Positions 1-9,600 of a DNA stretch of 24,883 nucleotides are shown piece by piece. The notes under the pieces were generated by a model. The model searched no databases and had not been told where the DNA came from. It saw only the letters and a list, made by a program, of their open reading frames with translations. Location of the stretch: assembly GCA_013286765.1 (NCBI GenBank), contig JABDFB010000025.1, forward strand, positions 1 through 24,883. Reading direction: 5' to 3'. A program made the translations under genes and the position numbers. Origin of the DNA: Deltaproteobacteria bacterium. GTDB taxonomy: Bacteria > Bdellovibrionota > UBA1018. The first letter of the stretch is position 1. Each line of letters begins with the position of its first letter.

Positions 1-327
1 CGATTCGGATTTTATCTCCCGATGGATGACGCCTCGGCGCAGGTAGCAGTTGATCTTTCGGGGCGAAGCTACTTAAAATTTGATGGAAAATTCACTCGCG
101 AATCTATCAGTGGACTCGCAACCGAAATGATTCCGCATTTTTTTAGAAGCTTTGCAGATGGTCTAGGAGCTAACCTGCATATTACATTAATCGGCGATAA
201 TACCCACCACCAAATCGAATCCGCCTTCAAAGCGGTAGGTCGAAGCCTCCGCTCTGCGATTTCGCTTACCTCGGCGTCATCATCGGCCCAAGTGGCTCAG
301 GCCCCTTCAACTAAGGGAATATTATGA
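1..327 (+). CDS. hisB: Imidazoleglycerol-phosphate dehydratase, C-terminal part (5' end outside window)
   Basis: The frame is open from base 1 and reads RFGFYLPMDDA, the conserved dehydratase segment preceding the last third of HisB. This is followed by AVDLSGR, the helix FFRSFADGLG, the metal-ligand region THHQIESAFKA and the C-terminal PSTKGIL, all hallmarks of IGP dehydratase (IGP to imidazole-acetol phosphate, Mn-dependent, cytoplasmic). The phosphatase domain found in bifunctional enteric HisB, if present, would lie upstream of the window. The stop codon overlaps the hisH start in an ATGA arrangement, which implies translational coupling. Identification of the domain is secure; whether the whole protein is bifunctional cannot be seen. 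Confidence 0.95.
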   Translation, partial: RFGFYLPMDDASAQVAVDLSGRSYLKFDGKFTRESISGLATEMIPHFFRSFADGLGANLHITLIGDNTHHQIESAFKAVGRSLRSAISLTSASSSAQVAQAPSTKGIL

Positions 328-1013
328 TTTGCGTACTGGATACGGGCTTAGCTAATTCCATGTCGGTCCTGTGCGCACTCGAGCGGGTTTTGGATTGCAA
401 GGGCCTAAGACCTGTCCTGACACCCGTACTGACCAACGATCCCAGTGATCTGGTTCGAGCGAGCCGAATAATTATTCCTGGCGTTGGCACGGCGGCGGCG
501 CTGATGAGTACTATTCACAAATTGGAAATTCAAGACTGTTTGCGAAGTCTCACCCAACCCGTTTTGGGAATTTGTCTGGGAATGCAAGCCTTCTACGACA
601 ATTCCGAGGAAGGTGACGCCTCCTGCCTTGGAATTTTTTCTGGAAAAGTTACACGCATAAAGAAAACCCAAGATCTACCTATTCCCCATATGGGTTGGAA
701 CCAAGTTAGTCAAATCGGATCATCCCAGCTCTTGAAGAATATTCCTCTCGATACCTATTTCTACTTTGTGCATTCGTACAGAGTGCCCATGGGTTTTGAA
801 ACCAAAGCCGTCACTCGCTATGGTGAGCCGATTCCGGCAGCTATTGAGAATTCGAATTGGTTTGGGACCCAATTTCATCCGGAACGTTCGGGCAAGTACG
901 GTGAAATAGTCCTTCGAAATTTCTTGGAAGTTTCGTCAATTTCGGAACAGAAGTCTTTCCTCGAATTTGGTCAGAAAAGGAGTAATAATTTATGCAAATT
1001 TACCCAGCTTTAG
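324..1013 (+). CDS. hisH: Imidazole glycerol phosphate synthase, glutamine amidotransferase subunit HisH
   Basis: This 229-residue class I glutaminase supplies ammonia to HisF for making IGP and AICAR. The N-terminus MICVLDTGLANSMSV matches the enteric-type HisH start. The oxyanion-strand segment PGVGTAAALM is near residues 52-61, the nucleophile Cys84 is in GICLGMQ, and the catalytic His185/Glu187 are in QFHPERSG, so the full triad is present. HMGWN near residue 122 and YFYFVHSY near residue 145 are HisH signatures. The start ATG overlaps the hisB stop by 4 nt, with AAGGGA just upstream. The C-terminus extends about 25 residues past the conserved NFLEV and overlaps hisA by 22 nt, which makes the tail slightly longer than usual. 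Confidence 0.96.
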   Translation: MICVLDTGLANSMSVLCALERVLDCKGLRPVLTPVLTNDPSDLVRASRIIIPGVGTAAALMSTIHKLEIQDCLRSLTQPVLGICLGMQAFYDNSEEGDASCLGIFSGKVTRIKKTQDLPIPHMGWNQVSQIGSSQLLKNIPLDTYFYFVHSYRVPMGFETKAVTRYGEPIPAAIENSNWFGTQFHPERSGKYGEIVLRNFLEVSSISEQKSFLEFGQKRSNNLCKFTQL

Positions 1014-1726
1014 ACCTACTTGAAGGTCAATGTGTTCGCCTTAAAAAAGGCCAGTTTGAAGAAAAGACGGTTTATTCCGATAGTCCTCATCAGATAATTC
1101 AAATCTTGGAAAACTCTGGCGCAAAATATCTTCATTTAGTAGATTTGTCTGGCGCAAAAAACCCACTCCACAGACAGAGAACCCTGGTCACCGAGCTCAT
1201 TGCACAAACCTCCTTAAAAATTCAGTACGGGGGTGGCATCCGCTCCTCTGAAGATATTCGCCAACTTCTCAATCTCGGAATCGATCGTGTTGTTTTAGGA
1301 AGCATTGCCGTGTCTCAACCGCCTCTCACCCTCGATCTCATCCGAGAATTTGGTCCAGATAGGATTACTCTAGCGCTCGATGTTTTCGTAAGTTCATCCG
1401 GCTATACTCAGGTTGCAACACAGGGTTGGCGTCAATCCCACAATACGAGTATTCAAGATTTGCTATTTACTTATATTAAAGGAAATGTTTCTCGTATTCT
1501 TTGCACCGACATTGGACGAGATGGCATGATGACCGGTCCTAACTTCGATCTCTACCGAACCTTGATCACTGGTTTTCCGGAAATCGAATTTCAAGCATCC
1601 GGCGGAATTAGAAACACAGAAGATCTCCAACAACTGGAAAGCATCGGTTGTCACTCTGCGATTGTGGGTCGCGCCCTTTACGAAGGCCAGATCGTTATTC
1701 CAATGGAGGCAACGCAACTATGCTAG
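992..1726 (+). CDS. hisA: ProFAR isomerase HisA
   Basis: This 244-residue (beta/alpha)8 barrel isomerises ProFAR to PRFAR in histidine synthesis. Seen in the sequence are [14 protein letters not shown] with the first catalytic Asp at residue 7 or 8, [10 protein letters not shown], the phosphate-binding [14 protein letters not shown], the second catalytic Asp in CTDIGRDG, and the second phosphate loop ASGGIRN followed by VGRALYEG. The residues FQASGGI and CTDI-RDG resemble the enteric subfamily. Shine-Dalgarno AAGGAG at 977-982 supports the start, 9 nt upstream, inside the 3' end of hisH. The 3' end overlaps hisF by 7 nt. Confidence 0.96.
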   Translation: MQIYPALDLLEGQCVRLKKGQFEEKTVYSDSPHQIIQILENSGAKYLHLVDLSGAKNPLHRQRTLVTELIAQTSLKIQYGGGIRSSEDIRQLLNLGIDRVVLGSIAVSQPPLTLDLIREFGPDRITLALDVFVSSSGYTQVATQGWRQSHNTSIQDLLFTYIKGNVSRILCTDIGRDGMMTGPNFDLYRTLITGFPEIEFQASGGIRNTEDLQQLESIGCHSAIVGRALYEGQIVIPMEATQLC

Positions 1727-2526
1727 CGAAGAGAATCATCGCTTGTCTGGATGTTCGAGACGGTTTGGTAGTTAAAGGAACCCAGTTCAAGGATCATGAA
1801 ATCGTGGGCCCTATTGAAGATCTAGCTATCCGCTATCGCGACACAAGTGCCGATGAGCTTGTCTTCTATGACATCACCGCCAGTACTGACCGACGGCGCG
1901 TTTCCAGAGACTGGGTCACAAAAATCGCTCGTATTTTGAATATTCCTTTTTGTGTAGCCGGTGGAATTCGTAGTGCGGAGGACGCAGCTGAAATTCTTGG
2001 CGCTGGCGCAGACAAGATTTCTATCAATACACCCGCCTTAGAAAATCCCGCGTTGATCACAGAACTCGCTCGGAAATTCGGGCAACAGTGCGTTGTTGTA
2101 GGTGTAGACTCACGCCTAACAGAAAATACTGACCCGCTTCTCGAAGAAAACGTTTTCTATGAAGTCTGTGCATACACAGGACGCGCCAGTACACTTACTA
2201 ACACCCGTAGGAAAACTCTAGACTGGCTAAAAGAAGTTGAAGATCGAGGCGCCGGCGAAGTGGTCCTCAACTGCATGAACCGCGACGGAACTGGAAACGG
2301 CTACGATATTCAGCAACTCCGGCTCGCTAGAGAGACCCTCACCATTCCTTTGATTGCCTCTGGTGGCGCTCGAACAGCTTACCATTTTGCAGAGGTTTTT
2401 CGTGAAGCCCAGGTTGATGGCGCTCTGGGAGCACGGGCATTCCACAGCGGAACTCTACAAATTCCCGCACTCAAAGAAGAACTTGCTCAACTCGGAATTC
2501 CGATTAGGTACAATGCCGGCACTTAG
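1720..2526 (+). CDS. hisF: Imidazole glycerol phosphate synthase, cyclase subunit HisF
   Basis: This 268-residue cyclase barrel partners HisH. I chose the ATG at 1720 because [15 protein letters not shown] is the standard HisF start, GGAGG at 1705-1709 is well placed, and it places the two catalytic acids exactly at the family positions Asp11 and Asp130 (VVVGVDSR). An in-frame start at 1648 would add 24 unrelated residues inside hisA. Phosphate-binding AGGIRS and ASGGAR are present. The loop [14 protein letters not shown] has Asn where many bacterial HisF have Asp (DRDGT), as in the enteric subfamily. It overlaps hisA by 7 nt, and hisIE follows after 14 nt. Confidence 0.97.
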   Translation: MLAKRIIACLDVRDGLVVKGTQFKDHEIVGPIEDLAIRYRDTSADELVFYDITASTDRRRVSRDWVTKIARILNIPFCVAGGIRSAEDAAEILGAGADKISINTPALENPALITELARKFGQQCVVVGVDSRLTENTDPLLEENVFYEVCAYTGRASTLTNTRRKTLDWLKEVEDRGAGEVVLNCMNRDGTGNGYDIQQLRLARETLTIPLIASGGARTAYHFAEVFREAQVDGALGARAFHSGTLQIPALKEELAQLGIPIRYNAGT

Positions 2527-2540
2527 AAGAAGGTGGAACT

Positions 2541-3335
2541 ATGAATAGAGACGCAGAAATAGATGTGAATGCGAATTCTAAAACAAATTTTGAAGCAAAC
2601 TCAGACCTAGACAGAAAACTAAATTGGAAAAAGAATGACGGCCTCATTCCAGTAATCATTCAAGACTACAAAACAAAAGAAGTTTTAATGCTCGGCTATA
2701 TGAACTCCGAATCCCTAGAGCTCACTCGAAGCACAGGCAAAGTTACCTTCTATAGTCGATCTCGACAATCCCTCTGGAAAAAAGGCGAAACATCGGGGAA
2801 TAGTCTAAGCGTAGTGACTATCGAACCTGACTGCGACAGCGACACTTTATTGATTCGTGTCAACCCTACCGGCCCCACCTGTCATCGTCAAACACGCTCC
2901 TGCTTTGACCAAAAAACCTCGGCCACCTCTGAATATTCATCTTCCGACTCTGGCGCGGGCGCCGGCACCACTAACTATTCCCCTGAATATTATGATGAGA
3001 CTTTTGCATTCCTGGGGACTCTCGAGACTATCATTCGCCAGCGCCTTGGCAGTTCAGAGAACCCTTCCGAGAGCCCTACCCAAGAAGGTCACCAAACTTC
3101 TTTTGTGAACGAGAACTCTTACGTCCACCGGCTTGCGGAGAAAGGCTTAGACCGAATCGCCCAAAAAGTCGGAGAAGAGGCTGTAGAAACCGTTATTGCA
3201 GCAAAAAACGACGACGCCGAAGCCCTGACGAACGAAGCTGCGGATCTAGTCTTTCATCTACTTGTTCTTCTGAATTATAAATTTATAAAGTTTAGTAACG
3301 TAATAAAGGAATTGAGAAAAAGAAGGCTGAAATAA
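2541..3335 (+). CDS. hisIE: Bifunctional phosphoribosyl-AMP cyclohydrolase / phosphoribosyl-ATP pyrophosphatase
   Basis: The protein has 264 residues. The HisI part spans roughly residues 28-125 (LNWKKNDGLIPVIIQD, EVLMLGYMN, GKVTFYSRSRQSLWKKGETSG) with the metal-binding DCDSD at 97-101 and Cys114/Cys121 zinc ligands. The HisE part spans roughly 150-262, with GEEAVETVIAA near 211 and NEAADLVFHLLVLL near 230. It catalyses the second and third steps of histidine synthesis. The fusion is the enteric arrangement, but here the domains are joined by a longer Ser/Gly/Ala/Thr-rich linker (about 126-147), a further polar insert lies near 171-190, and the N-terminus has a polar extension of about 27 residues. 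Shine-Dalgarno AAGGTGG precedes the start. It is the last gene of the operon. Confidence 0.95.
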   Translation: MNRDAEIDVNANSKTNFEANSDLDRKLNWKKNDGLIPVIIQDYKTKEVLMLGYMNSESLELTRSTGKVTFYSRSRQSLWKKGETSGNSLSVVTIEPDCDSDTLLIRVNPTGPTCHRQTRSCFDQKTSATSEYSSSDSGAGAGTTNYSPEYYDETFAFLGTLETIIRQRLGSSENPSESPTQEGHQTSFVNENSYVHRLAEKGLDRIAQKVGEEAVETVIAAKNDDAEALTNEAADLVFHLLVLLNYKFIKFSNVIKELRKRRLK

Positions 3336-3343
3336 CTTTCGGG

Positions 3344-3371
3344 CTACCCAACCCACGGAAACCCAGGGTAG
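3344..3371 (+). terminator. Weak hairpin after hisIE
   Basis: CTACCC (3344-3349) pairs with GGGTAG (3366-3371) across a 16-nt loop, starting 8 nt after the hisIE stop. There is no T-tract, so if it ends the his transcript it would need Rho or other help. The call is tentative. Confidence 0.25.
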
Positions 3372-3547
3372 TTACAGGATACATACGAGTCCCGCACAAC
3401 CACCGTACTTTCGTTAAATAACAACTAAAATACTAGACAAGAGTATCGAATCCAAAACTAGGTTAGTTTAATTTGAATATCCCGCCAAACCGTTAGGTCA
3501 AAAACAGACAAAAAACGTCATAAATGAACCAACTCAGGCCTTCCTAC

Positions 3548-3576
3548 TGGACTTTTTTACACCGATACGGTATATT
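3548..3576 (+). promoter_or_regulatory. Candidate sigma-70-like promoter for the giant two-gene unit
   Basis: TGGACT (3548-3553, 4 of 6 to the -35 consensus) and TATATT (3571-3576, 5 of 6 to the -10) are separated by exactly 17 nt. Transcription would begin near 3583, leaving a leader of about 37 nt with AAGG at 3610-3613 before the ATG at 3620. It was found by eye and is unproven. Confidence 0.5.
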
Positions 3577-3619
3577 CCGAAAGCTTTTAAGTTTAGATCT
3601 ATAAGTACCAAGGTAGGCT

Positions 3620-6600
3620 ATGAATAAGTATTTTATTAGTATTTTGAGTATTCTGTTTGTATGTCCGGCAATCACTTCTGCACACGCTGCTGAAGAGAAA
3701 GCTTCCTGGAGTCCAGCTCATTCAACCTGGTTCAATACTGCGTTCAGAGACGAGAAGGGAGCGATAGATGACTCCCTCACAGCAATGGGTTGCGAGGAAT
3801 TCAATGAGAACTTAAGAAAAGCTCCCAACGCTGACGCCACTATCCGCAAAGTCTTTGAGGACCCCTTATTCACAAACACAATCATTCGCATTACCGATAA
3901 AAGCCAAGTGCAGCCATTTCTCACTAATCTCTGGTTGTTCTTCGCTAATGTGGAAAAACCTGAGCAAGTCACTGCTAAAACTTTGTATGATAACCTTGAG
4001 CCTGTCCTGATCGGGACTGTACCCGACGAAGTATATGATGAACTTTTACGATCATCCACCGACCCAGCAAAACAGAAACTTGGAGCCGAATGCCATAAAG
4101 CTCTTCATCCACAAAACCACCCACAAAGCCCACAAGATATGGCAACCCTGAAGCACGTTAGGGAAGAAGTCTTGGGAAGAGTTTATAAAAGTTTTGGAGA
4201 CGACGTTAGAACATTTGCTGCCCTTGTTGAACAAACCATAAAGACTAATCCCGAAGCCTTTGCACTTATTAGAAAAAAACTTAGCTGTAATCTATTTTTA
4301 GATGCTACGTTAATGAGGCCCTACCCCAAGGATAAGAGTCGTACAAAAGCATCATCGCGAGATCGAAAGAAATTTGCATTGGATCTCCTAAATCTGTATA
4401 GCCGCGCAAATGTAAGAGAAATGATTCTCGGAATGGATTTGGACGGCGACATAGAAGCATTGAAGTTACTTCTAGAATCCCATCGCCAAGAATCTCAAGA
4501 AAGATACCATCAAAAGAGTTCGCTCGCAGATGTCAAAACCGAAAACCCTATTTTTCGATTGAAAGATGGACAAATAGAATATGGTTTCTTACCGATAGAA
4601 GAGGGAAAAGACCGCCTTGAATTCACAGGTGTAGAAATTCCAGTTCCTGTTATATCCCTTGACCGGTCTAATAATGGAGCGGAGGCTCAAGCTCTTCAGG
4701 AGAAGGTGGCTGCTGACCCTCAGATCCCATTCGGAATTATAGTTTCAAGAGCGGACGTAGTTAACATCGTCCGAGAAATTCGGGATAACAAGGCAGCCGT
4801 GGAAACGATTCTCAAGTCTGACCCTCCGACTGCAAGAAATATTTTAGCTGCACTACCATTAGAAGATTTAGAGAGACTTCGAGATAGAAATGAATTGTGG
4901 CCCCTTGTACAGCCTATTGCAATTGATGCGATTAGTATCAATGACGTAGTAGCAAGGAATTCCAAAGGTGGTAATGAGAGTCTCAATCCATTACGACATG
5001 CCGTTCCCCCTGTCGCAGAGAGTGTTTTGGCCTATCTTCCTAATGACCTCCTATCTTTATTGCATACACAAAAAGAAGAACTAAAGCTCCAAGATATTAC
5101 TTCTGAAAAAGTTGAGAAAACTATTAAACTGATCAATGATTATCAGGCAATAAAGAACAGACACGCGATAGCTGAACCAATAGAAAACGGGAATCTTTTA
5201 AATCCGTTAAATCTGATAAATGGAATTAGAAACGCCGCAATCTACGTCCAAGAACAGGTAAATGTAGTAAATGAATACGCAGCAATGTTGCAAGAAACCC
5301 CTCCTAGCATAGACCGTGTATTGTTGAATTTGCCTATGGAATTTCTTGAAAGACTTCACGACTACTTGCAAACACCGCCAAGCATCAGCCTACCCGTTGT
5401 TCTATTCGATCAACCCCCAATAAGAGCTGGAGAACATCAGCTGCATGATTTAAGAATGATTGGACTGAGATCTCTATATGAAGGATTTAAAGTCTTCAAG
5501 GGTCCAAATCCAGGTAATCTTGCAGATGCAGCTACACAGAAACGTGAAAGGCAACAGAGAATTGTAAAAGATCTTTTCCTTACTTCTAAAGCTTCTAAAA
5601 CTAAACTTACCTTGCCAACAATCCTGAGCAGCTTCACTGAAGCATTCGACAGGGGTATGGTTGCACAACAGCAGACATTGCAAAATCACGAAGTTTTTCA
5701 ATTGATCGGCAGAGAACGTTTTATTACATATAGTCGATGTGTACTAGTGGAAGGCATGGATCTTCAACCAAGCCCCAAACTTGCTGGTGATTGCGCAACT
5801 TTAAAGACCTACATGCTAGGGAACTTGGACGCCGCTCAAAACTTGACACCTGCGGAGTTTACAAGTCTTGAAAATCTCGCTTTCGATATTCTTAAGGCTG
5901 GTATCGAGTTAGGAAGTATACCCGAAAATATGAGCCTCCCAGTTAGACCATCGCGAGAAGAAGGACATTTACTAGGCAAACTGGATTATAGACCGATAAA
6001 AAGTGATGAAGATAAAATAAAAGCAGATACTCGTTTGCAATTACTTGCTACTGTCTTTCAGCAAAGCGTAAAGGAAGATGTTGCTAGAAAAAAGAAAGCA
6101 AAACAAGCCTTAATAGATGCTGGAAAACAGAAAGCAAAACAAGCCTTAACAGATGGTCTTCTTGCCTATTCTATGGCAGACAATGCAAGACGAGCAAAAA
6201 ACAACCTGGACAGCAAACTGGAAGATGTAGCTAATCAGTTAAAAAATTCACGTGCTGAGCAAATAATAAAAGATTTCCGTAAGGAATTAGAGGATAAAAA
6301 ACTCCGCACCTGCACCGTTCCAAAGAAGTTATCCAAACCTGCACCAAGTCCAACCACAGACGTAGAAATAGAAACAGAACCCCAAATAACAATAGAAATT
6401 AAAGGACCTGGGCCTACAGAGCCTCCTGCTCGACCTCCCGGTAGAGTAGAGGATGAAGACGGATGGGAAGTAGTACTTCCGGGCACAGGCACCAATACCG
6501 ACGACACAAATTTAGATTCAACAGAAACCAAGAAAAGAAAAACTGAGACAAGAGTAGAAGAAAAAGAAGAAGAAGACAAAGGATCACTCGATTTCCCAAC

Positions 6601-9600
6601 AGATCCTCGATTTCAGTCCTGGATCGATCGATTAGATAAGGTTCAGTACGATGCAACTCGTTTTGCGGGCAAAGAAAGATTAGGCGTACCTGTTCCGGGT
6701 GATGGCAAAGGCAAAAAACCCGGCATGATCTCCACAAAAATGCTTCTGAAAAAAGACAGAAATGGCTACAATCTTCTTCAAATCGCAGTAAAACAGGGCA
6801 AATTAAACGTCGTAAGCAATCTACTGCCATTCTACAAAGCTCTAGGTTATCTGGGCGAAAGAACCGGAAATAGCTGGTTTGGAAGTGGCCAGACAGCGGC
6901 AGATCTCGCACAAGTTTACAGGGATCTCTTTAGTGAAAAAGCTGAGATTGAAAGACTTTTTAGGGTTCTCGACCAGAAAGACCCCATTAAGAAGAGTGAT
7001 TCCGATCTCAAGCGCGATGTAGAAACTTTGATGAATCCAAAGGCTCACGCAAATCACAAACTCAGTATTCTGATGGCGGCAGCAAAAGAAGAAGCCACCC
7101 CAGCTGCTGCTCAAAATCACTTAGATTTCTTTAATCGCAGCAACGGGCCAGGCTATGTATCAGAATATAAATATGATCCAGAGAATATGCCTTTTACGTC
7201 GATCACTCGACTGAAGGAACTTCACCCATTAAGGAAAAACAAGCAGATCGTCGATGGCCTGACTCAGGAATTTGAAAAAGCCTGCCAACAAGGCGATTAC
7301 TACCTAGCTCTTGCCTTACTCAATTTCCTCAGAAACAACGTAAATCCTGCTACTCTTACCGCTCTGTATGAAACAGGAATTAAAACAGGATTGAGCTTAG
7401 GAAAGTACCTCAAGAAGCGCAAGGTGCCGCAAGCGGTAAAAGACGGACTGAACGCACAAATTAATGAACTGAAAGAACTTTCGTTTCTCGGTGAAAAAGT
7501 AAAAAGAACAAACCTAGACGGTAATGAGCAAAAACGAGAAGCCGCGATCAAAAACAAATACAACCTCCTTGAAGCAATTGAGTCTGTAGACGAAGACACA
7601 AAAGAAGAAAAGGAACGAGAAGAAAAACATGTTGTTGCCCCAGTGCAACCTCAGACACCAGATAGATTCTCGTATGAAATGAGTAGTGATCCGATTGAAA
7701 ACGACTTACTACGACTTCTTGAAAATATTGAGGCTGGCCATGTTTCTGTGAAGGCTAGTGAAAAAACAAAATGGATGGAGTGGAATGACATTATACCAGA
7801 TGTTTGGGTAACTAAATTTCTACCAAAGCTACTGGTGTTCGATATCGATCATAAAGGCGCAGACATTCTCAGCAGCAAAGAATTGAAAAAAACAGATGCG
7901 CAAGGCCGTGACTTACTTCGGCTCGCTTATGAAAAAGGATATGTCAAAGCAGCTCGCATTCTACGTCCTCTTTATCGTTACTATCAGTTGACGAATGCAA
8001 CGCACTCAGAGTTAAGAGAACGCGTACTTGAAAAAGAACACAAGGAAACTCGCCAAAAGCTAAAAGAAGAACTGAAAACGGTTGAAGAACGGATTCGCGT
8101 TCTTGAAGGACAAGGAGAACTTAAGGAACCAGAATCTGGGGAGTTAAAGCGACTCCAAGAGGAGAAGACTTTTAAAGAAAAACGCCTCGATTATATACCA
8201 CTAACCAGAGACGACTTTAAAAATCCACGCGATTATGAATCATACGTCTATGCGGGCAGACGATTTACTAAGGATACCTGGGCGAAGGCAACAGGCTCCG
8301 AGCGTAAAACGGATAACAGCTCCTTCGGCCAACTTTTCTCTGGCTTCGTCTCACACCAGCTAGGGAAACGCACCGAAGGAAAGAAGGCCGAAGTCCCTGA
8401 AGAATATAAAGCTTTCAAAGCTAAGCACAAACGAAAAAACGAATATTTCAAAGCAATCACTTCGCAATTACTAAAAGAATATGATTCGAAGGTTAACCAG
8501 AAATTAATACGAAAATTTGAACTGGTTGTTTCGCTCCTCGATGATCCTAGTCTGAAACGTCCTGTTGATACGGAAGGTTTCGTATTTATTAGAAGACACC
8601 TACTGGAACAGACAGACGAGGACGGCAATAACCTATTGCAAGTCGCCATTACTCAAGCTTGGGAATTAGCTGTAAGCGATCCAGAACTTCTGTTGAAAGC
8701 AAACGAAGTCATTCGACAGCTTCTGAGCCTTTATCTCCATTACGGTTTATTAGATAAGCGTCCTGAGATAGTAAAAAAGGCTAGAGATACTGTACAGCAA
8801 CTTGAAAAAATCTTCGCTGGTCGTGTTCTAGGTGAAGGTGATCGCAGTCTTGAACTAAAAAACATATCTATCAGTGAAGATCTTCAGAGAAAGGCAGCAA
8901 TACAGTTAGGCCAGGCAAAAACTGCACGTGACCGACTAATCAATATTGCTAGCAAATTCTCGGGCACTTCAACTAGTGCCGAGTTAAAAGATGCGTCACA
9001 AAAGATCCATAGTTTGCTGGAAAAACTTCTCAAAACGCAAGTCAGCGAATTTGAGTTTGGAAAACATATTCCTCAACAGATATCGGATATAGAGAATCTC
9101 TTAGTCGATCCTGCTAATCCTACAGTTAAGGTTTACCAATCTTATTTAAATAAAATTGAAGCTGCAATCAGAACTGGAGATCTTATGGCTTTCATGGCAA
9201 TTCATAAATTATTTAAGATTGCGACAAGCGCTGACGACGAACATCTAGACAGAGATGCCTTAGACGGCAGAATCCTAAGTCTGATGGCCACGTTTGATGG
9301 CTCATCACGAACAAAGCAGGAACAGGAATCGGAAGAAATTCACGGACAGTTTGAAGAGACTGGAATTTCGTTACTCGCCCTAGCCAAAGAATTGAATGAC
9401 GTAGAAAGGGTAGAGTTACTTACAGCTTTTTATACTTTAACAGGGAAAAAAACAGAATATGACACACTAAAAAAAGTCTTAAGAAAACTCAATATCTCTA
9501 ATTCCTACGCAAACAGATTGATAGAAGCGCGAGGAGCATTTAATGAAGCTGAACTTCTTGAAAACGTCGTTACCGAAATTAACCACGGGAACACCGGTAG

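Larger units (their letters stand above)
3336..3619. other. Intergenic stretch between his operon and giant gene
   Basis: This AT-rich 284-nt stretch has no convincing reading frame. It holds the weak hairpin just after hisIE and, at its right end, a plausible promoter and ribosome-binding site for the giant gene. I see no RNA gene or repeat in the middle. Confidence 0.6.

Noticed and set aside
1648..1719. Upstream in-frame start for hisF adding 24 residues
   Set aside because: The added residues are unrelated to HisF; the ATG at 1720 has a good Shine-Dalgarno and aligns Asp11/Asp130.
6235..6911. Two overlapping minus-strand open frames of 114 and 165 codons
   Set aside because: They lie wholly inside the giant gene, opposite its Lys/Glu-rich linker, and encode Ser/Leu/Phe-rich shadow peptides without domains.
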